Of a stretch of DNA of 7,239 nt, positions 1 to 7,239 are shown in pieces. The notes under the pieces were generated by a model. It did not search any database, was not told the origin of the DNA, and worked only from the letters and a program-made list of their open reading frames with translations. Source of the stretch: Deltaproteobacteria bacterium (lineage in GTDB: Bacteria; Myxococcota; Polyangia; Haliangiales; Haliangiaceae); the NCBI GenBank assembly GCA_018262455.1, contig JAGSPR010000367.1, forward strand, positions 1 through 7,239, in the 5' to 3' direction. How positions within the stretch are numbered: position 1 is the stretch's first letter; each line of letters opens with the position of its first letter. The position numbers and the translations under genes were made by a program.

Positions 1-919
1 TCATCACGAAGTACTCGGAGTCGAACGCGGTGCGCGGGATCAGGAGCGAGGCGTCGTTCGAGAACACGTCGACGTTGTCGAGTGGGTTGAACTGATAGGC
101 GACGATCGGGAGGTCGGAGGTGACCTTGTAGGCCTGCTTCACCTTGCCGGTGCCGTCGATCGACTGATCGGGGATGCTCTGCGGCGCGGCCTGCGGCAGC
201 AGCGCCTGGACGGCGCCGGCGGCGACCGCCTTCGTGAAGGTCTGGCCGCCCGGCCCGGTCACCGTGACGTTGACCGCGCGGGCCTGCGGGTTCGACACGA
301 CGATCGCGAACGGCGAGTGCTGCGCGTCGAGCACGCAGACGTTCATGCTCTTGCACGAGAAGCTCGCCGGGCACGTGTTGCCGGGCGGATCGCAGGCGCC
401 GGCGACGGCGGTGTTACCAGCGTTGCCGCACGCCTGCATCGTCACGTTCTTCGTGCCCGGGATCCCCGCGCACCCGGCCGAGCCCTGGAGGTCGATCACC
501 TCGACGGCGTTGTCGAGATCGACCGCCATGTAGTCGCATCCGATGTAGCTCTTGTCGGTCGCGGCCGCGGCGCACGCGTCGACGCACGTGCCGCCCTGGC
601 AGATCGTCGCGCCCGTGCACGCCATCGTCTCACCGCCGACATTGCCAGCCGCGTCGCAGCTGTGGACATTCCCGTCCTGGCAGACGTCCATGCCCGGCGG
701 GCACTGGACGCAGCCGAGGCTGTCGGCGCAGGCGACCGGACAGTCCTCCTGGATCGACCACTGGCCCGACACGCAGACCTCGTACGTCGACGCGTTGCAG
801 CGATGGTTGCCATCGCTACACGCCGGCGTCGCATCCGTGCCGGTGTCATCCCCGTGGCCGCGAGAGCCCGGGCCACACCCGACGACGACCACCATCAACG
901 ACAAGACAAGGCTACGCAT
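1..919 (-). CDS. Cys-rich lipoprotein with IgGFc-binding-like domain (partial, C-terminus beyond left edge)
   Basis: A frame opens with ATG at 919 and runs 306 codons to the window edge with no stop. The start is well fixed: AGGAGG lies 4 nt upstream. The N-terminus (MRSLVLSLMVVVVGC) is a lipoprotein signal with lipobox V-V-G-C and lipidated Cys15, then a short Gly/Asp-rich linker. Residues 34-128 hold 14 cysteines in short loops such as CPPGMDVCQDGNVHSC, which suggests a disulfide-bonded surface module. From about residue 124 the sequence resembles the N-terminal IgGFc-binding domain seen in many myxobacterial lipoproteins: YIGCDYMAVDLDN, SPFAIVVSNP, VTVTGPGG, then AYQFNPLDN and VFSNDASLLIP near the edge. 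Family members usually continue for another 200 or more residues. Role unknown, perhaps adhesion or binding at the outer surface. It is the second gene of an operon with the upstream hydrolase lipoprotein (8 nt gap). The lipoprotein call is firm; the domain call is from remembered family motifs. Confidence 0.8.
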   Translation of the reverse strand, partial: MRSLVLSLMVVVVGCGPGSRGHGDDTGTDATPACSDGNHRCNASTYEVCVSGQWSIQEDCPVACADSLGCVQCPPGMDVCQDGNVHSCDAAGNVGGETMACTGATICQGGTCVDACAAAATDKSYIGCDYMAVDLDNAVEVIDLQGSAGCAGIPGTKNVTMQACGNAGNTAVAGACDPPGNTCPASFSCKSMNVCVLDAQHSPFAIVVSNPQARAVNVTVTGPGGQTFTKAVAAGAVQALLPQAAPQSIPDQSIDGTGKVKQAYKVTSDLPIVAYQFNPLDNVDVFSNDASLLIPRTAFDSEYFVM

Positions 920-923
920 GGGT

Positions 924-929
924 CCTCCT
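924..929 (-). promoter_or_regulatory. Shine-Dalgarno AGGAGG overlapping the upstream stop codon
   Basis: On the minus strand the sequence reads TAGGAGGACCCATG. The stop codon TAG of the hydrolase gene (930-928) supplies the first bases of a full AGGAGG, 4 nt before the ATG at 919. A terminating ribosome therefore sits on the initiation site of the next gene, which points to translational coupling of the two lipoproteins. Confidence 0.75.
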
Positions 930-2898
930 AATCGCACGCGCCGGTCGAGCAGTCGCACGGCGCCGCGACGGCGTTGACCTTGCACTCGTCGACGACGGTG
1001 CTCTGCAACACGAACTGCGCGAGCTGGCGCACCGGTGCCGGCTTCTTGTTGATCCCCGCGTGCGTGCCGTTATCGCCGGTCGGCGGGACGTTGGTGTCGA
1101 GCGGCACCGGCGTCGGATGCTCGTCGTAGACCGTGATGCCGTTCGCGAGCGGGCCCTCCACCGGGGCGAGGCCCCAGGGCGACTTGACCGACGGTCCGAG
1201 GAGCTGGATCCCCATCTCGCGCGCCACCATCTCGGTCGCGATGTTGGTCACCAGGCAGTCGCCGAGCGTGTACCACATGAGGATGTTCTTCACGGGATTG
1301 CCGAACAGCGGGTCCTTGATGACGTGGGCGGCGGTGGTCAGCGGATCGATCGACTCGAAGCCCATGCCGAGCTCGAGCGCGAGGTTGAGCTGGTAGACCG
1401 CCGGGTCCTCGTAGGCGCCCTGCGAGGCACCGAGCAGCAGGGACCACGCGGTGGAGCGCTCGAGCAGCATCGACCAGTTGGCACCGGGGACGGCGAGCAC
1501 GCCGCGGGTGAGGTTCGGGTCGTAGGCCATGAACGTGTTGCCCATGATCCCGCCGAGCGATGCGCCGAAGTAGACGGTGTTCGCCGGATCGATGACGGAC
1601 TGGCCGTTGAACTGGAACTCCGGCGCCGCGGCCATCGGCCCGCGCGCGATCGACTCGAGCGACATGAAGTCGATGACCGATTGCGCGAGCTTGTCGGTGA
1701 TCTGGGGGACCCGGTTCATGTCGTTGACCGCGAGCGGCACGAGCGGGAACTGGCGAGACGTCAGGCCGATGAAATCACCGGCGATGATCACGACGCATTG
1801 ATCCTGCGCGAGCTGCACGATGAAGTCGTCGTTGAGGTACTCCTCCCCCGAGCCGAACAGGCCGTGACCGAAGATGATCGTCGGTCGCGGCAGCGGCTGG
1901 GTGGTCACACAGGCGGGGACGATCGCGGCGAACCGGGCGTCCCGCAGGCCCTGCTGCTGAGGGACGTTGCTCGCGTCGCGGCGCATGACCGAGGGGTCGG
2001 TCTCGCCCGCGGTGAGGAAGTCGGGCGACTTGAACGTGCCGAGGTAGCGCTTGAAGGTCGCCTCCGAGTTCGGCTGGGCGGTCGCGGTGAACGTCAGGTT
2101 CGCGGCATTGGTGCCGATCGCCGGCAGCGCGGCGGCGCGCATCGCGGTGAGATCGGTCCGCAGGTAATCGTCGGACACCGTCACGAAGTCCCACGCGAGG
2201 ACGAGCTCGCTCTTGTCGACGCCGGCGGTGGCGAGCGCGGCGAAGATCTCCGGATAGCGCGCGGCGAGCGCCGCGAACTTCGGATGACCGAAGTCCTTGC
2301 CATCGAGGATCGCCTGGAACGCCGGCGGGATCGGGAGATCGCTGCCATCGGCGGCCTTGACCGCCTTGCGGATCGCCACGGCGTAGCGCGAGCTCGTGTG
2401 GAGCCGCGCGAGCGGCCGGATGATCAGGTTGCGCTGGTTGACGTCGGCCGTGTTCTGGTCGATCTCGGCGAAGAACGGGGCGCGCTCGCCGGTGTTCATG
2501 TCGACGAGGACGATCGGAGAGGTCGCCGCGAGCGACGCATCCGGGTCCAGGTGGGTCGGCAGGCCATCGGCCGAGACCCCGGTCGGGAACGAGGACAGGA
2601 TCGGGCCGATCGCCGAGAATCCATCCCACCGGTTCATCCAGGCCGAGTCGACCGGGATGCCGTCGACGTTGACCGGCATCGCCGCGTTGGCGACGTCGAG
2701 CCGGAACCCGGTGGGTGAGCTCGCGTCGACCTTCGCGTACGCCATCGACGGCCACGGCAACATGCAGCCGGCGCCACCGAGTGGGTTGCACTCCGCGGGG
2801 ATGCCGGTCGAATCGGTGCCACCACCGCACGCGGCGAGCAGGGCGAACACGAACAAGCTTCGGGCCTGGGCGTCTGGCATGGAGGCGCACCCTAACAT
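928..2898 (-). CDS. Secreted alpha/beta-hydrolase lipoprotein (lipase/esterase-like)
   Basis: Predicted envelope-anchored hydrolase of 656 aa, probably an esterase, lipase or lysophospholipase; substrate unknown. The signal peptide ends in lipobox L-A-A-C (Cys24), followed by CGGGTDSTG. Residues ~30-200 form an N-terminal domain (CNPL..GCMLPWPS, then RNLIIRPLARLHTSSRYAVAI) resembling the domain before the lipase domain in VolA/Pla-1-type extracellular lipases. The catalytic part shows an oxyanion region FGHGLFGSGEE (His345 onward), a nucleophile elbow G-A-S-L-G-G (Ser447), a candidate acid in LGDCLVTN (Asp547) and a candidate His613 in THAGINKK, in canonical Ser-Asp-His order. The C-terminal tail carries four Cys (DECKVN..PCDCSTGACD). 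Start: ATG 2898 has GGAGG 3 nt upstream; ATG 2880 (MPDAQARSLFVF) would give a more standard signal peptide but lacks a good ribosome-binding site. The frame stays open upstream to about 3465, but that part lies antisense to the methyltransferase. It is first in the operon with the Cys-rich lipoprotein. Fold firm, substrate not. Confidence 0.82.
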   Translation of the reverse strand: MLGCASMPDAQARSLFVFALLAACGGGTDSTGIPAECNPLGGAGCMLPWPSMAYAKVDASSPTGFRLDVANAAMPVNVDGIPVDSAWMNRWDGFSAIGPILSSFPTGVSADGLPTHLDPDASLAATSPIVLVDMNTGERAPFFAEIDQNTADVNQRNLIIRPLARLHTSSRYAVAIRKAVKAADGSDLPIPPAFQAILDGKDFGHPKFAALAARYPEIFAALATAGVDKSELVLAWDFVTVSDDYLRTDLTAMRAAALPAIGTNAANLTFTATAQPNSEATFKRYLGTFKSPDFLTAGETDPSVMRRDASNVPQQQGLRDARFAAIVPACVTTQPLPRPTIIFGHGLFGSGEEYLNDDFIVQLAQDQCVVIIAGDFIGLTSRQFPLVPLAVNDMNRVPQITDKLAQSVIDFMSLESIARGPMAAAPEFQFNGQSVIDPANTVYFGASLGGIMGNTFMAYDPNLTRGVLAVPGANWSMLLERSTAWSLLLGASQGAYEDPAVYQLNLALELGMGFESIDPLTTAAHVIKDPLFGNPVKNILMWYTLGDCLVTNIATEMVAREMGIQLLGPSVKSPWGLAPVEGPLANGITVYDEHPTPVPLDTNVPPTGDNGTHAGINKKPAPVRQLAQFVLQSTVVDECKVNAVAAPCDCSTGACD

Positions 2899-3000
2899 CG
2901 ACCTCCGGGAACTGCGGAGGAAAACCCCCGATCCGCGGCCCCCCCACGACCGGCTTCCGCCGCATGTGGCACAGCTCACCTTGTAGACGGGGGCGCTTCG
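2899..3000. promoter_or_regulatory. Divergent intergenic region between the lipoprotein operon and the methyltransferase pair
   Basis: This 102-nt gap separates divergently read genes, so promoters for both directions should lie here or inside the gene starts. It contains the hairpin at 2902-2920, C-runs at 2925-2929 and 2940-2945, and a G-run at 2989-2993 that may serve as a weak ribosome-binding site for the GTG at 3001. I could not identify a convincing -35/-10 pair on either strand. Confidence 0.5.
2902..2920 (-). promoter_or_regulatory. Hairpin pairing the Shine-Dalgarno of the hydrolase gene
   Basis: On the minus strand CCTCCG, a 7-nt loop CAGTTCC, then CGGAGG form a perfect 6-bp stem of five G-C and one A-T pair. 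The 3' arm contains the GGAGG that sits 3 nt before ATG 2898, and the 5' arm is a perfect anti-Shine-Dalgarno. If transcription starts upstream of 2920, the ribosome-binding site would be hidden in the leader. Function is inferred. A short palindrome containing GGAGG can arise by chance in GC-rich DNA. Confidence 0.4.
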
Positions 3001-3633
3001 GTGGAACCTCCGCGGCCGGTGTACGTGCCGCTGCTCGATAGACTGCTCTACCGCCACCCCTTCGAGGGCGGCAGCGCGCGGCGCTACGAGCGCGACGAGC
3101 GGCCGGCGTTCGGCGACCTCGACGCGCGCCTGCTCGACCGGCTCGCGCTCACCGGCACCGAGCACCTGCTCGATCTTGGCTGTGGCCCTGGCACGTTCAC
3201 CGCGTGTGCCACCGGGCGTCATCCTGGGCTCGTCATCGCCGCGGTCGATCCAAGTCACGACTTCGCGCGTCCTGGGATCATCCGAGCCGCCGGGGAAGCC
3301 CTGCCGCTCGCGGATCGCTCGATCGATGTGGCGATCTGTCTGTCGTCGATCCGCCATGTCCGCGATCGAGCGCGCACGCTGGCCGAGCTGCGGCGCGTCG
3401 TCCGGGGTCGGCTGTTCATCGTCGAGCTCGATCCCGCCGCCGATCGAACGCGGGTAGCGACGCATGCCGACCGGCTCGGCTCGCCGCTGCTGCGCCGCGC
3501 GTTCGGCCCGTTCGTGCTGCGCACCTCGCCACCCGCGACGGTGATCGCCGCGCTCGCCAGCGCGGCCGGCTTCGAGCTGCGCTCGCTCGAGCCCGATCCG
3601 ATCCAGCCGGTCTACGTGATGGAGCTCGGGTGA
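3001..3633 (+). CDS. Class I SAM-dependent methyltransferase (Methyltransf_11-like)
   Basis: A 210-aa soluble protein that probably transfers a methyl group from S-adenosylmethionine; the acceptor is unknown. Motif I is textbook: LLDLGCGPGTF at residues 56-66, binding SAM. The acidic residue ending strand 2 is Asp83 (IAAVDPS). Residues 97-113 (AGEALPLADRSIDVAIC) are the post-II/motif II region typical of the UbiE/Methyltransf_11 group, and LAELRRVV plus RLFIVELDP (128-144) is the usual segment after it. Length suits a minimal Rossmann methyltransferase with a short N-terminal helix (YRHPFEGGSARRYERDER). Start: GTG at 3001, with GGGGG at 2989-2993 as the only purine-rich site; in-frame GTG codons at 3019 and 3025 are alternatives. 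The stop TGA overlaps the GTG of the next gene by 4 nt, so the two are probably co-translated. Family certain, substrate not. Confidence 0.88.
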   Translation: MEPPRPVYVPLLDRLLYRHPFEGGSARRYERDERPAFGDLDARLLDRLALTGTEHLLDLGCGPGTFTACATGRHPGLVIAAVDPSHDFARPGIIRAAGEALPLADRSIDVAICLSSIRHVRDRARTLAELRRVVRGRLFIVELDPAADRTRVATHADRLGSPLLRRAFGPFVLRTSPPATVIAALASAAGFELRSLEPDPIQPVYVMELG

Positions 3634-5048
3634 AGCGGTCGTGGGCGCGCCGCACCGTCGAGGTCCACGACGAGCTCACCGCGATCGCCACGACCGATCT
3701 GCGGTGGTGGCTGCTCGCCGGCGGAGTGGCGGCGGCCGAGCCGTGGGGGGCCGCGGGCGACTATGTCATCTCCGATGCCACGCCGACCGCCGACACGTTC
3801 CTCGGGTACCGCGCACCGATCGCGGGCGATCCGCTCGCCGATGCGATCGCGCGTGCCCGGGCCGCCCGCGACACGCTGCGCGAGCTCGATGGCGAGCTCC
3901 CCGCGCAGCCCCTCGCCGTCACGATCGGTCCCGCCACGCGGACCATCCGACCGAGCAAGCACCGCAGGAACGGGAACGGCCACGCCGACGCCGATGGCGC
4001 CGGCTCGGTGGTGGTGCCGAGCACGCTCGACGTCGCCGCGTTCGCGATCGGCTCGCGCTGCCTCGTTGCCTCGCTCGACGATCCTGGCCTGCCACGACAG
4101 CTCGCGGCTGTCGCGGCGGGTGTGATCCCTCCACCGTGGCGGGGCGCAACCCCGTTCGTCTGCGTCTCGATCGGCGACGATCCGATCGAGAGCGCCCGGC
4201 ACGGCCATCGTCGCGCATGGCACGACGGGCACGGCCCGTGGCTCGGGCTCGGTCGCGCCGGCGAGCTCCGCACGGTCTCGACGTGTCACCTCGTCGTCGA
4301 CGGCTGCGGTCACGCCCTCATCGCCTCGCGGATCCTTGCGCGCGCCGGGGGAGCCGCCGCCGCCACGCCCACGCCTCCCCCGCTGCCGATGCTCGCCCCG
4401 GTCGCGGGCGGCATGCCGCTCGCGGTGGCGTGGCGCGAGTTGCCCTGTCCGACGCCGCGCGCGCTGCCGCTCGCCTACGCGCTTGGCCGCGTGCTCCACC
4501 GGAGGACGGGCCGCCATGCCGCGCCGTTCTCGCCGACGTTCCAGATCCCGATCGCGCCCGGCGATCGGGACGATCCGTTGCGGATCCGGCGGCGCGCTGC
4601 GTACGGCCTCATCAGCGTCCGGTTCGACGACGGTGCCGCCGAGCCGTTCGAGGTGTTCGAGGCCCGTGCCCGCGAGGTCCTCCGCCGCGAGGCGACCGGC
4701 GGCGGGCTGTGCACCCGCCTGCTCGCCGCCGCCCGCGCGGCGCCCGCCCCGCTCGCCTGGAAGCGCAAGAGCATCAGCGCCACCCGCGCGCGCTGGCTCG
4801 ATCGGTTCGCCGAGGTGATCGGAGGGCGCGCTTGCTTGTCGAAGATCCGGGTCGACGCGCCGTTGCCCCCGACCTGTGCGGTGTCGTCCCCGGCCCGGCT
4901 CGCCACCACCGAGGATCCGCTGGGCGGCTGCGTGCTCACGATCCTCGACGACGGCCACCATGCCGCGATCACCGCGTGCGGCTCGGGGCTCGCCGGCACG
5001 CCGGCCGCGGCGAACGCGCTGCTCGACGAGCTGCTCGCGCTGCTGTGA
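3630..5048 (+). CDS. Putative HxxxDG acyltransferase (CoA-dependent acyltransferase/condensation-like)
   Basis: A 472-aa protein starting at GTG 3630, which overlaps the methyltransferase stop as GTGA; GGAG at 3621-3624 lies 5 nt upstream. I do not recognise a close family, but residues 220-225 read H-L-V-V-D-G, the HxxxDG catalytic motif of the chloramphenicol acetyltransferase/condensation/wax-ester-synthase/E2 acyltransferase superfamily. The preceding GPWLGLGRAGELRTVSTC looks like the strand leading into that motif, and GHALIASRIL like the helix after it. An HxxxDG near mid-protein, with a second half of similar size, fits the two-lobed condensation/BAHD/DGAT fold rather than single-lobed CAT. 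Residues 107-127 are a hydrophilic linker (RPSKHRRNGNGHADADGAGS). The C-terminus (CVLTILDDGHHAAITACGSG, then LLDELLALL) resembles a terminal strand-helix of the same fold. No signal peptide or clear membrane segment. Coupling to a methyltransferase suggests a tailoring pair. Coding is firm; function is inferred from one motif. Confidence 0.72.
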   Translation: MKRSWARRTVEVHDELTAIATTDLRWWLLAGGVAAAEPWGAAGDYVISDATPTADTFLGYRAPIAGDPLADAIARARAARDTLRELDGELPAQPLAVTIGPATRTIRPSKHRRNGNGHADADGAGSVVVPSTLDVAAFAIGSRCLVASLDDPGLPRQLAAVAAGVIPPPWRGATPFVCVSIGDDPIESARHGHRRAWHDGHGPWLGLGRAGELRTVSTCHLVVDGCGHALIASRILARAGGAAAATPTPPPLPMLAPVAGGMPLAVAWRELPCPTPRALPLAYALGRVLHRRTGRHAAPFSPTFQIPIAPGDRDDPLRIRRRAAYGLISVRFDDGAAEPFEVFEARAREVLRREATGGGLCTRLLAAARAAPAPLAWKRKSISATRARWLDRFAEVIGGRACLSKIRVDAPLPPTCAVSSPARLATTEDPLGGCVLTILDDGHHAAITACGSGLAGTPAAANALLDELLALL

Positions 5049-5057
5049 CCGCCCGCG

Positions 5058-6089
5058 CTACTCGGCGTCGTCGCTCACGGGGATCGCGTCGTGCTCGGGC
5101 GGTGGGGTCTCGCTCGGCCCGCCGAACGACAGCGCGGGCGTCCAGCGCGGGCGCCGGATCCGAGGCATCCCCGACGCCGGTGGTCGCGTGTGGATCGGCG
5201 TGGTGAACACGTCGGCGAGCCACGACAGCTCGCTCACCACGTCCACCGCGCGTGGCCGATCCCAGCGATCGTACGCGAGCATCTGATCGACCAGCCTCGT
5301 CAGCTCGGGCGGTAGGTCGCGGCAGTGCACGCCGATCGGGACGTGCTGCGTGGTGCCGTCGTCGACGGTCGCGAGGATGCCGTTATCGAACGGCATCCGC
5401 CCCGCGAGCATCTGGTAGGCGAGCACGCCGAGCGCGAACACGTCCGTGCGGTCATCGATCGGGTCGCCGCACCTGAGCTCGGGCGAGGTGTAGTGCCACG
5501 CGGCGACGGACGGGGCCAGCTGCTGCGATCGCGCGTCGTGAGCGCGGGCATCGCTCCAGTCGGCGACGCAGATCGGAAACCCGCGGGTCCGGCCGGTCAT
5601 CAGGATCCGTTCGGGACGCAGGCCGCAGTGAATGACCCCGCGACGGTACGCGTGCTCGATCACCTGGGCGAGATCGCGCATCAGGGCGATCGCAGCGACG
5701 TGGTCGATCGCGTCGGGTGACAACAAGTTGTCGATCGTCGACGCATCGACGAGCTCGGTCGCAAACCACGGCCGGCCCTCGTGGAGCCCGGACTCGTACA
5801 CGCGGATGATGCCGGGGTGGTGCAGCGCGTCGAGGATGCAGGCCTCCCGCAGCATGCTGAGCACCGAGGCCTGGTCGGTGGGCGCGTGGTGGATCTTGAT
5901 CACCGCGTGGCGCGGCAGCATGACGTGGACCGCGCGATACGACGCCGTCGTGGCGTGGCTCGCGAGCTCGAGCTCGATCCGGTAGTTGCCAATCCGGTCG
6001 CCAGCCAACAGGAGATGATCGAGCCGATCTGAAGCCGCCATGCGGGTGTGCGGCGTCATAGCCGAGAATTCACGCCATGGGTATGCCAA
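5058..6089 (-). CDS. Ser/Thr protein kinase-fold protein, probable pseudokinase
   Basis: A 343-aa soluble protein covering one kinase domain (about residues 36-292) and a Pro-rich tail, without a transmembrane helix. Retained: the VAIK lysine (HAVIKI, Lys65), the alpha-C glutamate (LREACIL, Glu82), the APE-like YTSPE (200-204), the alpha-F aspartate (DDRTDVFALG) and the alpha-I arginine (WDRP). Lost: the glycine-rich loop is ELASHATTASY with no glycine; the catalytic loop is HCGLRPERIL (154-163), so HRD Asp is Gly156, Lys is Arg158 and Asn is Arg161; DFG is DWS (177-179). Phosphotransfer is therefore unlikely, and a binding or scaffold role is more plausible. Start: TTG 6089 follows a stop codon directly and has GGGAG 8 nt upstream, but the first ten codons are poor in G/C at position 3. 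ATG 6059 and ATG 6041 are alternatives lacking a ribosome-binding site. It lies 19-49 nt downstream of the cystathionine beta-synthase gene and converges with the acyltransferase gene, leaving 9 nt and no room for a terminator. Confidence 0.85.
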   Translation of the reverse strand: MAYPWREFSAMTPHTRMAASDRLDHLLLAGDRIGNYRIELELASHATTASYRAVHVMLPRHAVIKIHHAPTDQASVLSMLREACILDALHHPGIIRVYESGLHEGRPWFATELVDASTIDNLLSPDAIDHVAAIALMRDLAQVIEHAYRRGVIHCGLRPERILMTGRTRGFPICVADWSDARAHDARSQQLAPSVAAWHYTSPELRCGDPIDDRTDVFALGVLAYQMLAGRMPFDNGILATVDDGTTQHVPIGVHCRDLPPELTRLVDQMLAYDRWDRPRAVDVVSELSWLADVFTTPIHTRPPASGMPRIRRPRWTPALSFGGPSETPPPEHDAIPVSDDAE

Positions 6090-6097
6090 TCACGGCA

Positions 6098-6102
6098 CTC
6101 CC
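6098..6102 (-). promoter_or_regulatory. Shine-Dalgarno-like GGGAG before the kinase-fold gene
   Basis: On the minus strand GGGAG lies between the stop codon of the cystathionine beta-synthase gene (6111-6109) and the TTG at 6089, with 8 nt spacing. It is the only purine-rich site of this kind near any candidate start, and it decides for TTG 6089 over ATG 6059. Short spacing to the upstream gene supports co-transcription. Confidence 0.4.
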
Positions 6103-6108
6103 GGTCGA

Positions 6109-7239
<1,131 letters not shown>

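Noticed and set aside
1060..2718. 552-aa open frame on the plus strand inside the hydrolase gene
   Set aside because: Arg/Asp/His-rich composition without recognisable motifs; an antisense shadow of a GC-rich coding gene with clear catalytic motifs on the other strand.
2967..2985. TGGCAC...TTGTA resembling a sigma-54 promoter before the methyltransferase
   Set aside because: The GG and the second element are 3 nt too far apart for the -24/-12 spacing, and the required GC of the -12 element is absent.
2899..3465. Upstream extension of the hydrolase frame (open to 3465, minus strand)
   Set aside because: It runs antisense through the methyltransferase, whose motif I lies on the plus strand. 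The extension is Arg-rich and shadow-like, and the signal peptide begins only at 2898/2880.
3612..4961. 449-aa minus-strand open frame opposite the HxxxDG gene
   Set aside because: Low-complexity Arg/Gly/Ala/Glu composition. The plus-strand frame has the GTGA coupling, a ribosome-binding site and the HxxxDG motif.
5046..5060. Possible bidirectional terminator between the convergent genes
   Set aside because: Only 9 nt separate the stop codons, and I saw no stem with a T-run in or next to this gap.
3641..5206. 521-aa plus-strand frame overlapping the HxxxDG gene and the kinase tail
   Set aside because: Extremely Arg-rich and crosses the convergent junction into the antisense of the kinase-fold gene; typical high-GC shadow.

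Overview
The window is a high-GC (roughly 70% by eye), tightly packed bacterial segment. Third codon positions are strongly G/C, so long open frames appear on every strand and most are shadows. A Cys-rich lipoprotein with an IgGFc-binding-type domain, a secreted alpha/beta-hydrolase lipoprotein and a Ser/Thr-kinase-fold protein together suggest a Myxococcota (deltaproteobacterial, Polyangia/Haliangium/Kofleriaceae-like) genome or metagenome contig. This assignment is an inference from protein style, not from a marker gene.

Layout. (1) Positions 1-2898, minus strand: a two-gene lipoprotein operon. The upstream gene (928-2898) encodes a ~650-aa lipoprotein with an alpha/beta-hydrolase fold. The downstream gene (919 to beyond the left edge) encodes a Cys-rich lipoprotein with an IgGFc-binding-like domain. 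The Shine-Dalgarno of the second gene overlaps the stop codon of the first. (2) Positions 2899-3000: a divergent intergenic region. It holds a 6-bp hairpin that pairs the only good ribosome-binding site of the hydrolase gene. (3) Positions 3001-5048, plus strand: a class I SAM methyltransferase and a 472-aa protein with an HxxxDG motif (CoA-dependent acyltransferase/condensation type), overlapping by GTGA. (4) Positions 5058-7239, minus strand: a cystathionine beta-synthase gene (5' end beyond the right edge) followed 19-49 nt later, depending on the start chosen, by a kinase-fold gene. The two plus-strand genes and this pair converge with only 9 nt between stop codons.

The two most notable points are in region 4. 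The kinase-fold protein has lost the glycine loop, the HRD aspartate (HCG) and the catalytic-loop Asn, so it looks like a pseudokinase. The cystathionine beta-synthase frame is broken by a 26-bp tandem duplication whose copies differ by one synonymous base. Removing one copy restores a perfect family sequence. This is either a real pseudogenising mutation or a strain-variant assembly join.

The lipoprotein operon probably works at the cell envelope or outside the cell. The methyltransferase/acyltransferase pair looks like a small-molecule or lipid tailoring pair of unknown substrate. The cystathionine beta-synthase belongs to transsulfuration (homocysteine to cystathionine). No tRNA, rRNA, CRISPR array, insertion sequence or convincing rho-independent terminator was seen.
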